DNA of 64,000 nucleotides from Phytopythium helicoides (lineage: Eukaryota > Oomycota > Peronosporomycetes > Pythiales > Pythiaceae): assembly GCA_024867545.1 (NCBI GenBank), contig JANFNE010000001.1:1054001-1118000 (forward strand), read 5' to 3'. How positions within the stretch are numbered: position 1 is the first letter of the stretch; each line of letters starts with the position of its first letter. Under the pieces are notes generated by a model. That model searched no databases. It saw only the letters and a program-made list of their open reading frames with translations, and was not told where the DNA came from. Position numbers and translations under genes: made by a program. Below, one piece after another: positions 53,102-63,289 of the stretch.

Positions 53102-54671
53102 ATGAGCTCGGCAGCACCGCAGTTGATCTACGTTTGGGGCTCCGGTACGGCCAATGCATCAGGCAGCAGCAGCTAAGTGTACTAAATATTAGCTCGATGG
53201 TGGCGCAGGCGGATCTGGACAGCTTGGACTTGGCGACACGAAAGACCATGCGCTCCCGCAGCAACTGAGGTCGCCCGAGGTGCGCTCACTTGCGTTTTCG
53301 TTGCACATTTCAAGCGCTAATGGGGATTGTGTCTCGCGCGTGTTCTTTTGCCTGATGGCAAAGATAACGCTTCGACCCGAGTCGGTCTCATCTGGCGGGT
53401 GCCATAGCGCAGGTCGATTGCGTTTGCCCAATTGACGAATTCGACACCAACTCACCTCTTGGTCTGCATCACCCAGGCATTCATTCCGAGACCGGAGATC
53501 TCTATCTGTGGGGAGACAACGAGCGACAGCAACTGGGTGAAGAAGCAATTGAAGGCGCTCTTACGTATCGTGTTGCGCCAAATGAGCCACTTGTGGGTCT
53601 TCCGAGCGACTCGGTAAGTGTGCAACAGGCTTTTTCAAATGGCTCCGTGGATACCGTCGCTCACACTCTTAGTGCTATAAATCACCGACAGAACCCTCAT
53701 CTAGTTGCGTGCGGTTGGTGGAACACGCTTGTAGCTGCAAGAACAACCAGTACCGACGATGAGACTAGAGCGGGTGATCTCGTCTATTCTTGCGGATCCA
53801 ACGATTGCAAGCAGCTGGGTCGTTCATCCGATCTCACTTTGCTCGCTCCCGTCCAAGGCTTGCCTTGTCAGTTGCGTGTGTCTAGCCTTTCATGCGGATG
53901 GAAGCACGCTCTGCTCGCATGCGACGATGGCGCTGTGTTTTCTTGGGGCACTGGACGCCACGGTCAGCTAGGACTCGGCGATACAAGCCTAGTTGCAGAA
54001 CATCCGCAGCGCGTATCTACGTTGGATAACCTCAGGATCCGCCGCGTGCGTTGCGGCTGGGAGCATTCTGTCTTTCTCGATGCCTCGGGGCTTGTGTACA
54101 CATGCGGAAGCAATCGCCATGGCCAGCTTGGAGTGCCTTCCGCTGCAAAGCGGCAATCACTGCCTATTCAAGTCCGTGTCGAAGACCTCGGTTCCAGAAG
54201 TGAGAGCCAACCTCTCATCGCTAGCCAAATTGATTGCGGATGGCATTTTGTTTTGTGCCTGACAGCGGATACTGAGAGGCTTGTATCGTGGGGCAAAGGC
54301 AGTCACGGACAGTTGGGATTGGGGACTGTTGACAACCAGAAATCCCCACGCTTCGTTCGAATTCACGGGAGAGTCTGTAAAGCAAATCGCTTGCGGGAGT
54401 GAACACATGTTGGTGGCGATGACAAACGGCATCTTATTCTCTTGTGGGTGGGGTGAGCACGGAAACCTTGGTGCGTTGCATAATTTCGTTGATGCTCGGT
54501 GATGACTATTAATAGTGCCCTTACTTGTGACGATGCAAACAAACAGGGCACGGCGATAAAACCAATCGATTGAGACTCGAACAAGTCACATATTTTGAAG
54601 AACAACGGCTAAAGGTTGTTGCTGTCGCGGCAGGAGGTGCTGTCTCGATAGCTAGGGCAACTGCCATCTGA
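53102..54671 (+). CDS. RCC1-repeat protein (SERGEF-like), frame breaks
   Basis: Beta-propeller protein of the RCC1 superfamily. Exon 1 53102-53144 (APQLIYVWGSG) joins exon 2 at 53209 (GSGQLGLGDTKDHALPQQL) in phase. Later blades are clear: LYLWGDNERQQLGE, VACGWWNTLVA, LVYSCGSNDCKQLG, LSCGWKHALLACDDGAVFSW, VRCGWEHSVFLDASGLVY, IDCGWHFVLCL, VSWGKGSHGQLGLG, IACGSEHMLVA and FSCGWGEHGNLG. The frame is lost around 53280-53430 (intron or indel) and by one extra base near 54352-54358. The last exon begins at about 54547 (GHGDKTNRL). The pattern CGW-x(n)-G-x-x-F/Y-x-x-G is nearest to SERGEF, an exchange-factor-like protein; activity is unknown. Confidence 0.75.
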
Positions 54672-54767
54672 ATATAGTTGCGTCAACCGAGCATGCAGAC
54701 ACCAACCCAAAAGAGTGTCGAAGGCATTCGTCTATTGTGAAAGCGCCAACTTTGTCACTCCCCGTTC

Positions 54768-55645
54768 CTACAGCTGCTTGATGGACTTCTTGATCTGCGC
54801 CTTTTGCTCATCGATCAATCGGATCTGATGCTCAATCTCGTCGCGACGAGCGCCAGTGAGCGAGCTCGCAGTTTCGCGCAGCGTCGTTTGGCGCGCGCGA
54901 AGATGGTTCAGCTGCGCCTGGAGTTCATCCTTGGATAGTCCTCGAGGCACACTGGGAGCTGATCGAGCACCAACTACAGGGGAGAAGAACGGCGACGGTG
55001 AAGCTGAGCGGGGAGCATTGAATATCGACACCGGAGGAGTAGTCGCTGTGCTAGCAGTGCTGGCTTGCTGGGATGGGCTCGTTGTGGTCTTCGTGGTGGG
55101 AGTAGCAGACGTCTCCACCACGTCACTCTCCGCGGTCGTCGACGACTCCGCGCCGGAGCCCTTGCCACCGGCGACGGTCTCGAACTCGCTCACTTCCTCC
55201 ACGACGCCGAGTTTTTCGTCCGCCTTCTTCTTGAGCAGGTCCATGTAGAAGCTCTCTGCAGCAGTCGCCGCCGTCAGCCAAACGCAACTCCGCCATCTGA
55301 CCCTCGTCGCCACTCACCGTCCTTGCCGGTGACGTACGTGAGCGCGCCGTTGACGAGCACCACGGCGAACAGGATCCAGTAGATGCGCATGGGCAGCGAC
55401 ACGGTCTGTCCGCGGCGGTCGCCCCAGTCCGAGCCGATGATGCGCGCGATGGTCGAGTCCACCTCCACGTCCTTGCTGGCGCCGGCGCGGCGCACGCGCG
55501 CCACTCCCGGCGTGCGCGAGGCCGCGACCCTCGGCCCATCTCCACTAGTCGCCGCCTGTCCGTTGCCCGTCGGCCTGGCCGTCGAGCTCCAGCGCCGACG
55601 CAGCGCGCCGCCGATCGCGCGCCGCACGCCGAGGCCCACGACCAT
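54768..55645 (-). CDS. Single-TM, mitochondrial-type protein of unknown function
   Basis: Two exons, 55318-55645 and 54768-55255, intron 62 nt in phase; 271 residues. The N-terminus (VGLGVRRAIGGALRRRWSST) looks like a mitochondrial presequence. One transmembrane segment (MRIYWILFAVVLVNGALTYV) at about 85-105 is preceded by a charged stretch with IARIIGSDWGDRRGQ. A Ser/Thr-rich linker and a C-terminal coiled coil (LSKDELQAQLNHLRARQTTL) follow. I do not recognise a family. Confidence 0.7.
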
Positions 55646-55841
55646 TTGGTCTTCTTGCTTGATAGGTTGTTGTTGGCAGGGCAGCGGAAACCATTATTTC
55701 AATGTTTTCCGCCTCTATCTGTAATTAGTAATACATTAGCGCAATTGCCGCTTTCAAAAAGGGGGAGGATAACACCGTCAATACCCTCGCGGCGCGCCAG
55801 GTGGCAAGAAAGGCGGGAAAGTGACGGCCGAGCGGGACGAC

Positions 55842-58287
55842 ATGGGGCGCAGGAAGAAGGGCGAGCCGGCGCCGCCGAGGCAGGAGAAGCGCATCCCGGG
55901 CGCGCCGCCGCCCAACATGTACAACCGGCTGGACGAGAGCGACATCGCGGAGGCCAAGAAGCTCGGGCTGCTGCACGCCGACATGCCCGTGTCGCTCGAC
56001 GCGGCGCGGCCGGAGTACGGCATCGCCTACGAGAAGAAGGGCGGCAGCAAGCTCACGGGCTGCGGTGCAGACGTGTTCCCCACGCAGAAGGCGCTGCAGG
56101 AGCGCTGCAAGCAGTTCGCCATGCAGCGCGGCTTCCAGCTGTTCGTGTCGGGTTCGAGCACACGCCCCAACGGCGGCGGCAATGTCAAGTACCGCTGCAA
56201 GAAGCTGCACGGACAGCAGTTCTTCGACCCCAACACGCCCGCCGCCAAGCTGCAGTGCCCCTTCTACATCAACGGATACGGCAAGGAGGCCGACTGGAAG
56301 ATCACGCGCGCTTGCTTCCTGCACAACCATTACAAGTTCATTGGCTGGCGTCCAGCAGCGCAGGCTCCGACGGCTGCACCTTCTTCAGTGCCCTTCCCAC
56401 TGCCAGCGTCTCTACCGCCCGGCGTAGTCCCCGCCGGCGTTCCCGGTGCACCTGGAGCGAACGGAGGCCTTCCTTCGTTGGCACCGGCGCCAGCGATGCC
56501 ACTCGCCTTGCCGCTCGGCGCTCCAGGGAACCCCATGCTAGCTGCGGGCGGTGTGCTGCCTAGTGGCCTCGCGCAGCCAAAGGCAGATGATGGAACCGAA
56601 GCTGCCAACGCTGACGGAACGCCTGCCCCGCGTCTGCGTACCCAGCGAAACACCACCATGTCGATGAAGGCGCTATGCCAAATGGTAATGGATGAGGTCA
56701 ACAAGTTCCCGTCTCCTGCAATGGTCATGGTGAAGCTTGACGGCAAGATGATCAAGCGCATCCTTCTGAGCCGAGGACACACAATCAATCACATGATGGC
56801 GTCGCGAATTAAGCGGCATTTGCAAGAGTCTCGGCTGTCCAAAATCCGCGAGTCGTTCCAGAAGCTGGGCAGCTATCTGAAGCTCGTTGCCGAGAAGAAC
56901 CCAGGGTCTGTTTTCCAGATGGAGACTACCGAGGACGGCAAGTTCAAGCGCGCTCTCTTTATTTCGAGTGCTACCGCGAATGCTGTCAAGTACTGCCGGA
57001 AGGTGATTGCTCTTGACCATATTACCGCTTCTTGGCAAGATGTCGAGTCGCCAATCGGAAAGCTCGAAGATGATGAGACCGACGACGCGATCTGTGGTGT
57101 TTACTTGAAGGCTGCAACCAAGGACTATAATGACCAGGCCCTGACCTTCGCGCTGGCACTCGTCGTGCAAGAAGACCAGTCTAATTGGGAGTGGTTCCTC
57201 AAGGCTATTGAGAGCACTCATGCAGTATCTTTCAACGAGTACACAGTAATTGCTGGTCGTGCGCGTGGGTTACAGCCAGCGGTACAGAGTCTCTGGCCTC
57301 GAGCGAGCTATCACTACTGCATGCGCCGCATTGTTGAGGAAGAGATGATGATTGCCAAGAAGATCCCTCTCACCCCCGATAAGAAGCTGGCGATCTTCAA
57401 CCTGTCGCGCAGTGATAGCGAGGCTGAGTATACTGCTCTACGCGCCGAGCTTGTCCGCACGAGTGAGGGCGCTGTGCAGTACTTGGACTCCCTCAACCGC
57501 GCAAATTGGGTTAAATACGCGTTCCTGGAGGCGTTCCGCGCTCCGACGTTTAATGAGGTCACGTCCGACTTGTCCATGGCCACGGGTAGTGAAGATTTTT
57601 TCTCACAGAGTTCAACAACGAGCCACACGAGTTGGTTCGGTGAAGAGCCTGTACACAGTTCGCAGCCCTTGCACGCGTTCAACCAGTTCTTTATGAAGAT
57701 TGCTGAGAACTTTCACCACCGCCGACAATCCGTCAAGCTTCGGCCGCCAATGGAGCTTGTTCCCAACCGAGATGCCCAGCTGCAGCAAATTTTGCAGGGA
57801 AGCCAGCGCTGTGAGGTTTGTGCACTGTTTATTTGTTGACGTATTTTGAAAGTGATTTTGCTGATATTGATGTGGTGGTGCTGTCTAGTCAATTCCGTGT
57901 GCGAACGGGATTTTCATGGTCCGATATCTTGGCCAGCTACGTCCGCAAGTGTATGACACTTGGCGCCACGTGAACCTGACGGACTGGGAGTGCACCTGCC
58001 AGGAGTGGCAGGACCGCCTTTTTCCGTGCCTCCACGCGATCCACGCGGCAGAGCTGGACCAGCGACGCATGGACTCCTTATACGACATTCAACTCAACTC
58101 GGTCCAGAACTACGCAGCGTGCTACTCAACCTCATTTACGCCATGGCCGCTTGATGGCGCGTCGCTCGAGTTGGACGCGACCCTCAAGTTGCCGCTCGAC
58201 GACCTGTACGCCGAGGACGGATCAGGACGCCGGAAGCCTGGACCACGACCCAAGGGAAAGAAACCAAAGCGAGAGGCGATTTTGTGA
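55842..58287 (+). CDS. MULE-transposase-derived protein with SWIM zinc finger
   Basis: Two exons, 55842-57815 and 57889-58287, intron 73 nt; 790 residues. It has a FAR1-like N-terminal region (FAMQRGFQLFVSGSS, then Cys/His positions YRCKK, LQCPF and CFLHNHYKF), a Pro/Ala-rich linker, then a MULE-type domain: VIALDHITASW holds the first Asp and ALTFALALVVQEDQSNWEWF matches the 'plafaive-D-sWeWF' block. The second catalytic position, normally I-S-D-R-x-x-G-L, reads VIAGRARGL, lacking the Asp. The C-terminal SWIM motif CTCQEWQDRLFPCLH is intact. A final basic AT-hook-like tail (RRKPGPRPKGKKPKRE) follows. It is probably a domesticated DNA-binding protein; no terminal inverted repeats were seen around it. 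Confidence 0.8.
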
Positions 58288-58387
58288 GAGGTCGGTACGA
58301 CGTTGTCGGTCTCGCCCAGCGACTTCTACTGAAGGTCACGTTTGTTTTCATTCGCATTCAATATGTACTCGAGTTGCCAAGGCGCGC

Positions 58388-58408
58388 GTGTGTGTGTGTG
58401 TGTGTGTG
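58388..58408 (+). repeat. (GT)n microsatellite
   Basis: About ten perfect GT units lie in the short spacer between the convergent MULE-derived and PHD-like genes. Confidence 0.9.
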
Positions 58409-58462
58409 ATTTCGTGTTTTTCACTTTCCTACTTGTTACTTTTGAAATCCAACGCAAGGCGC

Positions 58463-60962
58463 TCAATACTCCATGCGACTACGGCCAAGAAAGCATGCGG
58501 GGCATGTATAGTGTGCTGCAAACTGTGCGAACGAGTCGGGCAAATGAAGGCACTTGAGGTGAAACCGACTCGTGCACAGCGTACACGCAATGGAGACGGG
58601 AGCTTCGGCGCGGGTGATCACGGCATGACACTCGGTGCACTCTTGAAGACTGTTGACCCCGCTGTTGCCGTAACCTGCATGCGTATCAGGTGGACAATGG
58701 ATAAGCCACGCTGACGGTAAACGATCAATTATGACGCTACCTTCTTGTCTCTCCCAGAAACACTGCACTGCTTTGTCGAGGAACTCGAGATTCGTGGCCT
58801 CGTTATCGAGCGTATCTTTGAGAGCTTGCACCGAAGCGAGTGGGAACAGGTGAGCTTCGTCTTCAAATTGGTAGCTAACGTCCAGCCGCAACGAAGCGAT
58901 GAGAGCACAAGTATCAATACAAGGGTCAATCCAATCAAAAAAAACTAACAAAGACCTACCGCTTAGCGATAGAGCACACGCGCTCAATTTCCCGCCAGAT
59001 ATCTGCGATGACCTCACCAGCACCGTCGCTTGGGCCAAGGGCGTGTGATATATGATACTTAAGGAAGCGACGAGCGAGGATGAACTGGTCGATTCGCTCC
59101 ACATCCTCGCCTGGATATTCCATTAACTTTTCACTTAAAGCAGCGACTTGGTCTTCGAGATCAGTTTGGTCGAGCACCTCAAGCAATGGTGTCACCAGCG
59201 GGAGGTAGAGCAGTGACTCTTGCAGAGCTCGATGAATGGCCGCGCCAACGTCTTGATGGGTGTACGTAGCTGCGGCCAAGGCTGCTGGAGTTGACAAATC
59301 GACGTCATCTTTCTCATTCTCTGTCTCTTTCACTTCGTCGCAATCATCCGTGTGCGTTGCATGCAAGAATATGACTCGAAGTTTGTAGCGAATCGTTGAT
59401 GAAATCAAAGCCGAAAACATTTCGTGAAGAAACGCACTTGGAGTTGAATCTGAGGATGAGGAATCCACGAGCAATTTGAATTGGTGTGCAAAGTACTCGC
59501 TTGCCAGACGAATCTCGTGCTGTATCGAGCTATCACGAGTGGAAAACGCTGTCTCCAAGATTCGAGACGAGTCGGAGGCTTCTCGTTCCGATTGGTATTT
59601 TACGTTCGCTGTACTAGCAGTAAGAAGCAGTAGACTTTCGTCAGCCATGACAACGGACAGTTCTTGCAAAATCTGCAACGTAGGCGAAGATGGTGAAGAG
59701 CTCGATGATTCTTGCTGTCGCAACGTGGACGACACATACTCCATTAAACTTCCGTAGGAAACAATCATGCGGTCCACCATGGCTGCGACGCGCTCGTTAC
59801 CGACGTATTGGAGGTTCAGACACGAAAAGTCAAACGAGCGGAAACGCACACTCTTCTTCTTTTTCTTGGTCGCTTGAGACTTGACGCCATCTTTTGCTTT
59901 GGTGTTGTCCGAATCAGCTGCTCAAGCGCACGAGCGCTGCCGCTATGCCTTCTTTTCGGAGAGAGCTGCACCATCGGGAGCTTGTGTTGCTGCTGCGTCA
60001 GCTGCTCGCATTGAGCGATAGCATGGCAGATCTTGAAAGCTGTATCATACGAATTAGCGATGCCAGATACGTTCACCAATGCACGGGCGCGAAGCGCGTT
60101 GAGCGAGAGCGCGAAAACCAGTCCCGAAATTGTGTTTGTCGCGATGAGAGCGTCACATAGCGGGGTAAGGTGATCGATTGGCGAGGGGGACGAAGGCAAT
60201 ACGGAGGAAGCTTCCTGATCACTGGACTGGTTGGCGAGTCGCCTACTGCGTCGCACTGACTGTTTTGCGTTGGTTTGGGCTGCTTTGCCTCCATTCCTTC
60301 GCCTCACACGAGGAGGGTCTGTTGCGGGCGGCGGCGAAGACGATGACGTCGATGCTGTGGTTGCACTGTCATTCGCCCCGTCCGGGTGCTCCATTCCCGC
60401 ATCGTCGTGTTCTTCGCTCTCTGTGAAGCTATCGGCAATGCGTCGAGCCACACTGTCGAGCACCGCCTCCTCCACGCCGCCTCGGTTCTCCTTGTCCAAG
60501 TCTGCCGTGGACGAGGGCTGCGCGCACCTACTGCGCTTAGATGGGCGACTCGCCTTGGTCGGCGTGTCCGCCCACGTCCCGCCCGTGCTCGCGTTCGCCA
60601 TGACCACGGTTCTCGCCGCGCGCTTCTTCTTCCGCCCTCGCCTCGCCTCCCCCGCCGCTGCCGCAGCCGACGGACTGCGCGCAGTCGCGTCCCCAGCCCC
60701 CGCATCTGTCAGGTCCGCGCTCTCGATGCGCCCGCGCAGCCGCTCGACCTCTGGCGACGCCTGCAGCTCCGCGGACAGCGCGCGTCTCGCGTCGCGCCGG
60801 TTCGTCCTCGTCCGTCTCCGTCACGAGCTCGAAGGGCAGCGCGGTCGCCAGCGCGCGCTCCTCTTCCGGCGGCGCTGCGTTGACGTCCGCAGCCGCGCGC
60901 CGCGCCTTGAGCTTGAGCGGCGTTAGCAGGAACTGCTCGTAGACATCGCGGGCGTCGGCCAT
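58463..60962 (-). CDS. PHD-like zinc-finger protein, nuclear, function unknown (frameshifted)
   Basis: About 780 residues. Start at 60962 (MADARDVYEQFLLTPLKLKA). The reading continues with one slip near 60791-60797 (SAELQASPEVERLRGRIES in the next frame), a basic region (RRGRKKKRAARTV), and a Ser/acidic segment. The helical region follows (LCDALIATNTISGLVFALSL), then a slip near 59907-59913 into NLQYVGNERVAAMVDRMIVS. It ends after two introns (about 58889-58961 and 58689-58752) in a Cys/His cluster: CTECHAVI, IACTLCTSRFHLKCLHLP and YTCPAC, the C4HC3 order of a PHD finger. PHD fingers read histone tails; a chromatin role is inferred. I do not recognise the rest. Confidence 0.65.
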
Positions 60963-61709
60963 GGGGCGCCAGCCATGCAGCGGCAGCAGCAGCTCTCGGT
61001 GGCACTTTCCACGCGATGTGTGCCCATCACATGGCCCATGGGGCCGCTGATCCGGCGCTCGATTGGCCCTGGAAGGGTTTCAGCCAATGAGGCGACGCTG
61101 TTCGATGATAGACAAACTGGATTGGTCGAAAGACGGGACTGGTCGTTGCAAAGACAAAAAAAGCGCGTGATGCCTCTGGTCAAAACTATTTACACATCAT
61201 AGCCACATATACATGGTAATAGGTTACGCAATTCACCGAGTTTGATTGGTGGAAATAGCATTGGTTTCTTTTTCTCCCAGAGAAACCGCAGCGGATTTCA
61301 GCCAATGGGCGGCGAAAGATCTCCCTAACTGAAACCTAACGGGAGGCTAAATCCGCTTCGCGGATTGGCCGAAAACCGGGCTGGGCTTCTTCCGCGCTCC
61401 GCCTCCCCGCTCAGTCTCCATCCGTACCGTTGGTCGACAAGCCGCGCCTGGAAGCCCTCGCCGCCACCCCCCCACCGCCCCCGCCACCGCCCCGCAGAGG
61501 TCCGCCACCGCTCGGAGCTGTGCATGCGTTTGAAAATTCGCCTGGAGCATCCGAATTCGCGTCGTGAGTCCCCCTCGAAAAGAAAAAAGGACGCGCGCCG
61601 CCGCCGCACCAGCCACCATTTGTACGCGCCGCTCGCCCCCGCTGTGAAGCCGCCCACGCCGCCCTTCACGTAACGCCCCACGCGCCCACCACCGACACCA
61701 GCAGCAGCC
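60963..61709. promoter_or_regulatory. Divergent promoter region rich in CCAAT boxes (PHD gene / eIF5)
   Basis: About 750 bases between divergent starts. CCAAT or its complement ATTGG occurs at 61062-61066, 61084-61088, 61121-61125, 61245-61249, 61302-61306 and 61364-61368, on both strands, six boxes in about 310 bp. The part next to eIF5 (61440-61700) is C-rich and probably its 5' UTR. Confidence 0.6.
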
Positions 61710-63109
61710 ATGTCGATCATGAACATTGCCGGCACCCACCCGGTCGACGACCCGGAGTACCGCTACAAGATGCCGCGCCTCATCGCCAAGATCGAGGGCC
61801 GCGGCAACGGCATCAAGACGGTCGTCGTCAACTGCCAGGACATCGCGACGTCGCTGCACCGCAACACGGCCGAGGTCTGCAAGTTCTTCGGGTGAGCAGG
61901 CTCTTGTGGGGGGTTGGAGGGGTAATTAATTATAGATGGCTAACACGGTTCGTCATGCGACTGCAGATGCGAGCTCGGCGCGCAGTCCAAGTACGATGAC
62001 AAGACGGACCGCGCGATCGTGAACGGCGCCTTCGACGCCGGTACGCTCCAGTCGCACCTCTCCAAGTACATCGAGGGCTTCGTGCTGTGTCCCTGGCTGC
62101 CGCCTGCCGGAGACCAAGTACAAGTTCAAGGGCCAGATGATCTACCACAAGTGCTACGCCTGCGGTGCCTGTCGAGCCCGTCGACATGAACCACAAGCTC
62201 ACCACCTTCATCCTCAAGGAGCACACGGCCGCCAAGCGCAGCAACGCCAAGGACGCCAAGAAGAAGAAGAAGAAGGAGAAGAAGGAAAAGAAGTCCAAGG
62301 ACGAGCCCGAGCAGGAGGAGTCTACCCCCAAGGAGAAGAAGGAGAAGAAAGACAAGAAGGACAAGAAGGAGAAGAAAGACAAGAAGGACAAGAAGGACAA
62401 AAAGGAGAAGAAGGACAAGAAGGAGAAGAAGCCCAAGACGAGGACGAGGACGACGAGGTTGAGTGGCACACCGACCTGTCGCCCGAGGCCGTTGCGGCTC
62501 GTGCTGCCGAGGCGGAGGCCATCGAGGCTGCCGCCTGCAGCGGCCATGCAGGCTGCTGCCGAGGAGGAAGTCGTGGCTACGCTGGACAACCTCGAGGTGG
62601 ACGACGAGAACGCCATCGAGTCAGGCGGTTTCCAACCTTCAGCGCTTCCTTGGCGAGTCGCACTCCGAGGACGAGATCTTCGAGGAGCTCTGCCGCCAGC
62701 AGACCTACGCCGCCCTTCCGGCTACCGACCGCCTTGTCATCTTTTTCGCGCCGCGTTCGACGAGAAGCTGCTCTCCAGCAACCAGGTTGCCAAGTACGCG
62801 CCCGGTGCTCGAGAAGATTGTGGACAGCGCTCATGCGCAGAACCAGCTGATCGCGCTTTCGGAGCACTTCTGTGCCGTTGAGCATGCCGACATGCTCTCG
62901 CGTACCCGATCCTTCTGAAGCTGCTGTACGACGAGGACGTCCTCGAGGAGGAGAACCTTGTCGCGTGGGCCAAGAATGGTGTGCGCAAGGAGTACGCGCA
63001 CTGGGCGGTGACGGACGAGATTGCGGCCAAGCTTCAGGCGCTGCTGCAGCCGTTCATTGAGTGGCTCGAGAACGCCGAGGAGGAGGACGACTCGGACGAC
63101 GACGAGTAA
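61710..63109 (+). CDS. EIF5: Translation initiation factor eIF5, with many frame breaks
   Basis: GTPase-activating protein for eIF2 in start-codon selection. Exon 1 61710-61891, intron 75 nt, exon 2 61967-63109. N-terminal domain: YRYKMPRLIAKIEGRGNGIK and FFGCELGAQSKYD (across the splice), then zinc-ribbon Cys pairs (VLCPGC, KCYACG). A Lys/Glu-rich insert of about 60 residues follows, then the C-terminal W2/HEAT domain with acidic-aromatic boxes (NLVAWAKNGVRKEYAHW; FIEWLENAEEEDDSDDDE). Exon 2 changes frame about eight times (near 62094, 62170, 62438, 62540, 62624, 62750, 62803, 62902), each by one base while the protein stays conserved. It is a probable sequencing artefact or a very recent pseudogene. 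Confidence 0.85.
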
Positions 63110-63289
63110 GCTTTTGCTGCTCTTACCGTTGGCGCGAGTCGTGTCATACCTTTCATTCTTTTCTCTTGAGGTTGGTTGCGAGGGCTCCGCTCTCTGCAAT
63201 CGCCACTGATGCATTTCGTAGCTTTCTTTTCTTTTCGAATGAAATCACTCGACACTTTCATGTGACTCAGTGTTGATGGTTTTCCATGT

